A DNA stretch of 64,000 nucleotides from an uncultured SAR116 cluster alpha proteobacterium. Its GTDB lineage: Bacteria > Pseudomonadota > Alphaproteobacteria > Puniceispirillales > Marisalimonadaceae. The translations under genes were made by a program, and so were the position numbers. Location: NCBI GenBank assembly GCA_902619805.1, contig CACNGC010000004.1, forward strand, positions 62,001-126,000, given 5' to 3'. This document shows positions 58,097 through 64,000 of the stretch, piece after piece. The notes under the pieces were generated by a model. The model did not search any database. It was given only the letters and a program-made list of their open reading frames with translations, and was not told the DNA's origin. The first letter of the stretch is position 1, and every line of letters starts with the position of its first letter.

Positions 58097-59455
58097 ATGT
58101 CTACAAAAAAACTTAATGATAAGGATATTATGAACCTTCTTATTGATACAGCTATTAAAAATGGCGCAACTAGTGCAGACTGTGTCTTATCGAGAAGCAG
58201 AGGTGTGTCGATTACTAGAAGATTAGGTAAAGATGAAAACATTCAAAGATATGAAGACTTTGACACTGGATTAAGAGTATTTGTTGATAATAAAATTTCA
58301 TCAATTTCAACTAATGAAAATTCTGAAGAAGCTCTGAAAGAGGTTGCAAAAAGAGCTGTCGAAATGGCTAAAATTGCGCCAGAAGATAAATTTAGCTTTA
58401 TAGCAAGCAAAGAGATGCTTCAAAACTCCCCAATACAAGACGGTATTTTTATTGATAGTTATGATTCTGTAGAACCAAGTATTGATTTAATAAGAGATAG
58501 AGCATCAGAAGTTGAAGATATAGCTTTAAGTGTAAAAGGTATCACTAATAGTGATGGTGCAGATTCATCATGGGGTGAAGGAGAAACACTCTTGATGACG
58601 TCTAATGGTTTTTTCGGGTCGACAAAAAAATCTAACCACAGCGTATCAGTAGTTGTTATTGCTGAAAAAAATGGAAAAATGGAGAGAGACTATGATTATT
58701 CTTCAAAAGTTTATGGAGAAGATCTAAAAGACGGCAAAAAAATCGGATATGAAGCCGCAAAAAAAACACTGGCAAGGATTGGTGCTAAAAAACCAGTAAC
58801 TGGACAATATCCAGTAATTTTCGACCCAAGAGTATCTAGGTCAATAGCGAGTCACTTTGCATCAGCTATTAATGGATCATCAATAGCACGCAAAACTAGC
58901 TTTCTAAAAGATTCCTTAAATTGTAAAATTGCAAATCAATCAATTACTTTAATTGATGACCCCTTTCTTGAAAGAGGTTTAGGCTCAAGATTATTTGATG
59001 CAGAAGGCCTTGGTACCTCCAAGCATGTATTAATTGAGGATGGAGTACTCAAAAATTGGTTATTAGATTTATCATCTGCAAGACAATTAAATATGTTTCC
59101 AACTGCAAATGCAAAAAGAGGTATTAGTGGCCCTCCTGTGCCGGGCACAACTAATCTGACTTTATTACCCGGTGAGGCTTCACCTGAAAGTATTATTTCT
59201 AGTATAAGTAATGGTTTTTACATCACTGATATGATTGGCAGCAGTGTATCTATGGTTACCGGTGATTATAGCCGTGGTGCTAGTGGTTTTTGGATTAAAA
59301 ATGGAGAATTATCAACCCCCATTACAGAAGCAACTATAGCAGGTAATTTAAAGGATATGTTTAAGACACTTAAACCTGCTAATGATCTTGATTTTACACA
59401 TTCTATAAATTGTCCAACTATTTTAATTGAAGGCATGACAATAGCAGGTAATTAA
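58097..59455 (+). CDS. tldE: TldE/PmbA, non-catalytic partner of TldD
   Basis: 452 residues related to TldD but with no HExxxH zinc motif, as expected for TldE/PmbA. Features are DCVLSRSRGVSITRR near the start, GANGSSIA-like SHFASAINGSSIARKTSF, RGISGPPVPGTTNL and a C-terminal PTILIEGMTIAGN. It forms the heterodimeric peptidase with TldD (46.1 kb). Its TAA is followed at once by the phosphatase TTG start. Confidence 0.93.
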   Translation: MSTKKLNDKDIMNLLIDTAIKNGATSADCVLSRSRGVSITRRLGKDENIQRYEDFDTGLRVFVDNKISSISTNENSEEALKEVAKRAVEMAKIAPEDKFSFIASKEMLQNSPIQDGIFIDSYDSVEPSIDLIRDRASEVEDIALSVKGITNSDGADSSWGEGETLLMTSNGFFGSTKKSNHSVSVVVIAEKNGKMERDYDYSSKVYGEDLKDGKKIGYEAAKKTLARIGAKKPVTGQYPVIFDPRVSRSIASHFASAINGSSIARKTSFLKDSLNCKIANQSITLIDDPFLERGLGSRLFDAEGLGTSKHVLIEDGVLKNWLLDLSSARQLNMFPTANAKRGISGPPVPGTTNLTLLPGEASPESIISSISNGFYITDMIGSSVSMVTGDYSRGASGFWIKNGELSTPITEATIAGNLKDMFKTLKPANDLDFTHSINCPTILIEGMTIAGN

Positions 59456-60118
59456 TTGATAGAAAGATCAAAAAATATAAAATTTAACAGATTTTTAGCT
59501 TGGTTTGACATGATTGTTAAAGATCATGGATTTTTGAGATTTTGTTATCACAATTTTCATCAAATTGACGAAAAATTGTATAGGTCAAATATGCCTACAC
59601 CCCTTAGAATAAAGAGCTACGGTAAACTCGGAATAAAAACTATAATAAATCTTAGAGGAATTAGAAGGGATGGTGGCTGGTTATTAGAAAACGAGGCTTG
59701 TGAAAAAAACAACATAAAATTAATAGATTTTAGAGCAAGGTCTCGCGCAGCTCCTGAAAAAGATATGATATTTAAAGCTGAAAAACTTTTTAAATCTATA
59801 AAATATCCTGCTTTAATACATTGTAAATCAGGTGCTGACAGGGCTGGTATAATGTCTGCATTATATATGCTGACTTATAAAAAAGAACATCCCAAAATTG
59901 CAAAACAACAATTATCTTGGAAATATCTTCACGTAAAATGGGCAAAACCTGGAGTGTTAGATAGTTTTGTTGAAGAATATTCAAAACAATATAAACAAAA
60001 TGAAATGAAGTTTATAGATTGGGTAAAAGAAAAGTATGATCCTGAAAAATTAGAGCATAATTTTCGATCTATTTGGTGGGTTAATAGATTATTAGATGAT
60101 TTTTTGAAAAGAGAATAA
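59456..60118 (+). CDS. Tyrosine/dual-specificity phosphatase family protein
   Basis: A cysteine-based phosphatase with the P-loop HCKSGADRAG (Cys123, Arg129) and an N-terminal YRSNMPTPLRIKSYGKLGIKTIINLRG segment typical of DSP/Siw14-like enzymes. A candidate general acid is Asp91 in LIDFRARSRAAP. 220 residues, no signal peptide. The start is a TTG next to the tldE stop; the next Met is near residue 19. It lies between tldE and lipid A/LPS genes. Substrate could be a phosphoprotein, phosphoinositide or nucleotide; not determinable. Confidence 0.82.
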   Translation: MIERSKNIKFNRFLAWFDMIVKDHGFLRFCYHNFHQIDEKLYRSNMPTPLRIKSYGKLGIKTIINLRGIRRDGGWLLENEACEKNNIKLIDFRARSRAAPEKDMIFKAEKLFKSIKYPALIHCKSGADRAGIMSALYMLTYKKEHPKIAKQQLSWKYLHVKWAKPGVLDSFVEEYSKQYKQNEMKFIDWVKEKYDPEKLEHNFRSIWWVNRLLDDFLKRE

Positions 60119-60124
60119 CTTTTC

Positions 60125-61879
60125 TTAAGTACCTGTTTTATATAGTTTTTTGTAATAATCAGAATTTTTAATTAACTCTTTGTGATTACCTGAATCTAAA
60201 ATTTTACCTTTATTAAATAAAATTATTTGATCTGAATTAATTATTGTGGAAAGTCTATGCGCAATAGTGATTGTAGTCTTATTCTTTGTTAATGTTTCAA
60301 GTGTTCTATTAATTTCGCTCTCAGTTTTAACATCAAGGGAACTTGTTGCCTCATCTAGGAGTAAGATAGGAGCATCTTTTAGGATAGCTCTAGCAATTGA
60401 TATACGCTGTTTTTGTCCTCCAGATAATGTGTTACCACCTTCTCCAACAACCGTATTATAACCATTTAAAGAATTAGTTATAAATTCGTGTATATCTGCA
60501 TTCATTGCTGCTTTTTTAACTTTATGATCAGGTGCATTTAAATTCCCAAATCTAATATTATCCATAAAACTTTTGTTATAAATTATAGTTTCCTGACTAA
60601 CCAATGAAATATTATTTCGAAGTGAATTTAAACTAATGTTCTTAATGTTTTCTTCATTAATTAATATTTCCCCATTTATTGGGTCATAAAATCTTGAAAT
60701 TAAATTGATGATTGTTGATTTACCAGACCCACTTTGCCCTACCAGTGCAACTTTTGAGCCTGAATTAACAACAAAGTTGATATCATCTAATATCTTGTTC
60801 TTTTTATTATATGCAAAACTGACTGACTTAAAAGTTATTTTTGGTGGTTTATTTTTTGTTATTTTTAAATTAAGAGCAGAAGATAAACTAATAACTTTTG
60901 GAGTGATTTTCAATTGTGTGTAAATCCTTCCTAAAGCAGAAATAGCTTCTTGAAAAACAGTATTGAATGTTCCCAATGCCCTGGCAGGTTGTGCAATCAT
61001 TAACAATGCCGTTACAAAGCCCACAACACTTCCTGGAGATAATTCACCTATTGATACCCGGTAGCCTGCAAAACCAATTACACTAGCTGCTGCAACTCCT
61101 CCTAAAATTTCTAATATAGGCAAAACTTTTGCTCTACCAATTACCAAACTGAACATTTTTTTAAATAACGAGTTTAATACACCTTTAGATCTATTAATTT
61201 CCATATTCTCTAAATTATACGATTTTACCATTCTTATGCCTTGAAGCATCTCAGTGAGCGTAGAGGTTACTGTTTCCATTTGTTCTTGAAGAGATGTTGC
61301 TATGATCTTTTGTTTTTTTCCAATCCTAACAATAGGTCTTAATGCTAGTGGGTAAATTAGTATAACTAATATTGATAAAAGCCAATCTAACCAAATTAGA
61401 TAAAACAATAATGCTATAACTATAAAAGTATCCCTAACCAAATTATTTATAGTTCTTTCAAAACCATCTCTAATCAAAATAACATCATTCATTATTCTAG
61501 ATACATGATTGCCCGAAGATAATTTATTTAATTCATCCAAGTCGGCGGTTATCAATTTCTTAGTTAGTTTTTTTTGGATATCTACCGAAATTGATAATGA
61601 GATTTTAGAAACTTGTCTTATTTGGAAAAACATTGCAATACCTCGAATGAATGCAACAAAAGCAATAATAAAAGGGAAAATAATCCAGTTTCTATTATCA
61701 TCTAGTAAACCATCGAAAACCAATTGTATTAAGTAAGGATAGATTGAAGCGGTAGCAGCAACAACAACCAATAATATAAAAGCCAAAATTATATCAATCT
61801 TATAATTGGATACAAAATCATTCCAAAATTCTATAATTAAACTTTTATTTTTGTTTGTTATCATTTGGTTTGTGTTCAT
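60125..61879 (-). CDS. ABC exporter, MsbA-like (fused membrane and ATPase domains)
   Basis: A 584-residue half-transporter. Six helices in residues about 25-320 are followed by the ATPase: Walker A GQSGSGKST (about 380-388), signature LSGGQKQR, Walker B ILLLDEATSSLD and switch IAHRLSTI. It resembles the lipid A flippase MsbA and related ABCB exporters; the waaA and DUF374 genes 130 nt away on the other strand favour an LPS-precursor substrate, but a drug or peptide exporter is not excluded. Confidence 0.9.
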   Translation of the reverse strand: MNTNQMITNKNKSLIIEFWNDFVSNYKIDIILAFILLVVVAATASIYPYLIQLVFDGLLDDNRNWIIFPFIIAFVAFIRGIAMFFQIRQVSKISLSISVDIQKKLTKKLITADLDELNKLSSGNHVSRIMNDVILIRDGFERTINNLVRDTFIVIALLFYLIWLDWLLSILVILIYPLALRPIVRIGKKQKIIATSLQEQMETVTSTLTEMLQGIRMVKSYNLENMEINRSKGVLNSLFKKMFSLVIGRAKVLPILEILGGVAAASVIGFAGYRVSIGELSPGSVVGFVTALLMIAQPARALGTFNTVFQEAISALGRIYTQLKITPKVISLSSALNLKITKNKPPKITFKSVSFAYNKKNKILDDINFVVNSGSKVALVGQSGSGKSTIINLISRFYDPINGEILINEENIKNISLNSLRNNISLVSQETIIYNKSFMDNIRFGNLNAPDHKVKKAAMNADIHEFITNSLNGYNTVVGEGGNTLSGGQKQRISIARAILKDAPILLLDEATSSLDVKTESEINRTLETLTKNKTTITIAHRLSTIINSDQIILFNKGKILDSGNHKELIKNSDYYKKLYKTGT

Positions 61880-62007
61880 ATCAATTCAACTACTATATCA
61901 TTTATTTTAATCTATAATAATAATTATATGTATAGATAGTTATTTTGTTTTGTGTAAATTTAATTTAATACTCAATTTTAAATATGTGCAGTAATTTGGA
62001 TTTTTAA

Positions 62008-62679
62008 ATGCGTATTTTAAAACGTTTCAGCAAAACTGGTACCGGTCAAAAACTAATTGGTTTTATTTTTTATTTTATCACAAAATTAATTTCACATTCA
62101 ATTAGATGGGAATATTTTGAGCAAAGCAAAAAATCAAAAATTTTTGATAATAAACATAAATATATTTTTTGTTGCTGGCATAATAAGTTATTTTTAGGAC
62201 CACATCTTTTGCCAAGAAATAGAGTAATTAATGCTCTTCAGTCCAGTCATTCTGATGGAATGATTACCTCTCTAGCATTTCAATATCTTGGAATGAATGT
62301 AATACTAGGCTCCTCAAAAAAAGGAGGAATGCAAGCATTCAGGAAAATGTTAAAATGTTTACAATTAGGTGAAAGCATAGCGATTACACCAGATGGTCCA
62401 AAAGGACCTAAAGAAACTGTAAAGGAAGGTATTATAAAACTAGCACAAATGACAAATACGCCTATTATCCCTTTGGTATGGGCTACTAAAAAATATAAAA
62501 TCATTAATTCTTGGGATAATTTTGTTATACCATATCCGTTTTCAAAAGGAATATATAGTTTTGGGAAACCAATATATATAGAAAAAGAAATAAATATAAA
62601 TAAATTTGAGATTGAAAGACAAAATCTTGAAAATGAAATCAAAAGACTTACTAAAAAATTAGAGAATAGAATAAATTGA
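62008..62679 (+). CDS. DUF374 lysophospholipid acyltransferase family protein
   Basis: A 223-residue membrane-associated protein with DUF374 features: FCCWHNKLFLGPHLL (the histidine block), SSHSDGMITSLAFQYLGMNVILGSS and the long TPDGPKGPKETVKEG stretch (about 128 on), then TPIIPLVWA. The fold is that of glycerophospholipid/lipid A acyltransferases. In gram-negatives this gene often sits beside waaA, as here (27 nt), which suggests a role in lipid A acylation. Confidence 0.88.
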   Translation: MRILKRFSKTGTGQKLIGFIFYFITKLISHSIRWEYFEQSKKSKIFDNKHKYIFCCWHNKLFLGPHLLPRNRVINALQSSHSDGMITSLAFQYLGMNVILGSSKKGGMQAFRKMLKCLQLGESIAITPDGPKGPKETVKEGIIKLAQMTNTPIIPLVWATKKYKIINSWDNFVIPYPFSKGIYSFGKPIYIEKEININKFEIERQNLENEIKRLTKKLENRIN

Positions 62680-62706
62680 ACCTTATAATGAATTTGGAAA
62701 CTTACA

Positions 62707-64000
62707 ATGACACTATCAACATATAATCTTTTATGGAGAATATTAAAATTGTTTTTGCCAAGTTATTTACTAAGACGTCAAAAAAAAGGAAAAGAGGATA
62801 AATATAGACTTAGTGAAAGGTTTGGAATTTCAAAAAAATTGCGACCAGATGGTACTATTGTTTGGTTGCATGGAACTAGTGTTGGTGAGTCTGTTGCAGC
62901 CTTAGCGCTTGCTAATTCAATGAAAAAAAATGGTTTTGGTAAAAATAAAAATGAGTTTTTTTTGTTAACAACTAACACTACTTCTGCTGGAAAATTAATA
63001 AAAGATAAAATAAAAAAAGGTTTACCTGCAATTCATCAATATCATCCTTATGATCATCCTAAATTTGTTTCAAAATTTTTAGATCAATGGAAACCTAATA
63101 TGGCTGTTTTTATGGAATCAGATTTCTGGCCTAATTTAATATATTTAACTGCAAATTCCAATATTCCAACTATTCTAGCATCTTCACAAATGTCAGATAA
63201 ATCTGCTCGTTTTTGGACAGGGTTAGGTTACTTTTTGGCAAGAAAAATTTTTAGTAAAGTTGATCATGTTTTAGCTGTTGATCCTAAACAAGAAGCTTTA
63301 TTTAAGAAATTAGGTGCTAAAAATGTTAAAAGTTTAACAAGTCTTAAATCAATAGCTGAAAAACTCCCTATAGATCAAAATTATGTAATGCAGCTAAAAA
63401 AAAATATACATAGAAAAAAAATATTAATTGCTGCCTCAACTCATCCTGGAGAAGAAGAGTTAATGATTAAGTTAGCTGACCTCTTTAGAAAAAACTCTCA
63501 TGATAATATTTTAATTATAATCGCACCAAGACATATTAATCGAAGCCTAGGAATTCAAAATAGAATAAAAGCTGCTGGATTCGACGTAAAATCAAGAAGC
63601 AAAGGTGAGTTTCCATCAAAAAATGATATTTTCTATCTTTCAGATACAATGGGGGAAATGGGCTCACTCATGGAAATATCGGATTTAGTTTTTGTAGCTG
63701 GATCTATGGTGCCCGTTGGAGGTCACAGCCCATCTGAAGCATCTCAATTTGGTAAGCCAGTTATAATGGGTCCACATTCTGAAAAATGTGATGCTCAGAT
63801 TAAAGATCTGGTTTGGTCTGGAGGTGCTATACAAATAAAAAAAGGCCAAAAAATGAATGAGAATTTTCTTAATAATGTTGTTGAGTTACTTAGTAACTCA
63901 GAACGCTTAGAAGATATGGGAAGAAATAGTTTAATTGCCTCTGGTTATGCGCAACAACGTGCAGATGAAGCAAGTATAAATTTAATTGAACTATTAAAAA
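62707..64000 (+). CDS. waaA: 3-deoxy-D-manno-octulosonic acid transferase, 3' end beyond window
   Basis: Adds Kdo sugars to the lipid A precursor. The frame from ATG 62707 stays open for 431 codons to the right edge. It has WLHGTSVGES with the catalytic Glu61, VFMESDFWPNLI, SSQMSDKSARFW, the second-domain start ILIAASTHPGEEE, APRHINR and the nucleotide-sugar site SMVPVGGHSPSEAS with MGPHSEKC. Known enzymes are about 420-440 residues, so the stop should be just outside. Number of Kdo units added is not predictable. Confidence 0.95.
   Translation, partial: MTLSTYNLLWRILKLFLPSYLLRRQKKGKEDKYRLSERFGISKKLRPDGTIVWLHGTSVGESVAALALANSMKKNGFGKNKNEFFLLTTNTTSAGKLIKDKIKKGLPAIHQYHPYDHPKFVSKFLDQWKPNMAVFMESDFWPNLIYLTANSNIPTILASSQMSDKSARFWTGLGYFLARKIFSKVDHVLAVDPKQEALFKKLGAKNVKSLTSLKSIAEKLPIDQNYVMQLKKNIHRKKILIAASTHPGEEELMIKLADLFRKNSHDNILIIIAPRHINRSLGIQNRIKAAGFDVKSRSKGEFPSKNDIFYLSDTMGEMGSLMEISDLVFVAGSMVPVGGHSPSEASQFGKPVIMGPHSEKCDAQIKDLVWSGGAIQIKKGQKMNENFLNNVVELLSNSERLEDMGRNSLIASGYAQQRADEASINLIELLK

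Overview
The window is AT-rich chromosomal DNA of a streamlined marine alphaproteobacterium. The lineage rests on gene content and order: a ctaC-ctaD-ctaB-coxF-ctaG-ctaE-surf1-thrC-M16 block, an F0 operon with both b' and b subunits and no F1 genes beside it, ispH-thrB-rnhA, rsmB-heparinase-purH, mutY-DUF721-DsbA-smc, and small proteins of the DUF1491 and DUF1674 families. A proteorhodopsin with a linked crtI-crtB-crtY-blh retinal operon points to sunlit seawater (a SAR116-, HIMB59- or AEGEAN-169-like lineage is possible; I cannot assign it further). I see no rRNA, tRNA, insertion sequence, prophage or CRISPR array.

Layout. 1-729 (-): 5' part of an inverse autotransporter (intimin/invasin-type beta barrel) cut by the window edge. 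0.8-2.9 kb (-): beta-hydroxyacid dehydrogenase plus class III CoA-transferase. 3.0-10.0 kb (+): complete system I cytochrome c maturation, ccmABCDEFGHI, including a 54-codon ccmD. 10-13.6 kb (-): yciB, dusA, metY and a PCu(A)C copper chaperone. 13.7-17.8 kb (+): pgi, an oxalate-CoA-ligase-like acyl-CoA synthetase and a ketopantoate-reductase-like gene. 17.8-18.3 kb (-): DUF1491 and DUF1674. 18.4-28.8 kb: rsmB, heparinase-like gene, purH, mutY (-), DUF721, a DsbA-like oxidoreductase, smc. 28.9-31.3 kb (+): atpI-atpB-atpE-atpF'-atpF. 31.3-37.4 kb: a lipoprotein, ispH-thrB-rnhA, a peroxiredoxin, an ScsB/DsbD-like protein, YqgE. 37.4-45.8 kb (-): M16 peptidase, threonine synthase and the aa3-type cytochrome oxidase operon. 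46.1-50.7 kb: tldD, gshA, rsmE, ubiA. 50.7-55.9 kb (-): blh, crtY, crtB, crtI and proteorhodopsin. 56.3-64 kb: a conserved protein of unknown function, argC, tldE, a tyrosine/dual-specificity phosphatase, an MsbA-like exporter, a DUF374 acyltransferase and a waaA cut by the right edge.

How it works together. Much of the window serves membrane energetics: cytochrome c and oxidase biogenesis (heme and copper handling by Ccm, CtaB, CtaG, Surf1, PCu(A)C), the ATP synthase membrane sector, and a light-driven proton pump whose retinal is made by the adjacent carotenoid operon. The right end is lipid A/LPS core biogenesis.

No clearly undescribed multi-gene system is visible. The most interesting points are architectural. 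Intercistronic hairpins follow the two gene products needed in greatest excess (opsin and c-ring). A poly-A tract at the end of the copper chaperone gene hides an out-of-frame His-rich tail. All nine convergent gene junctions have 12 nt or less between stops, or overlap. There is an edge-truncated inverse autotransporter, and an uncharacterised 258-residue protein upstream of the opsin.
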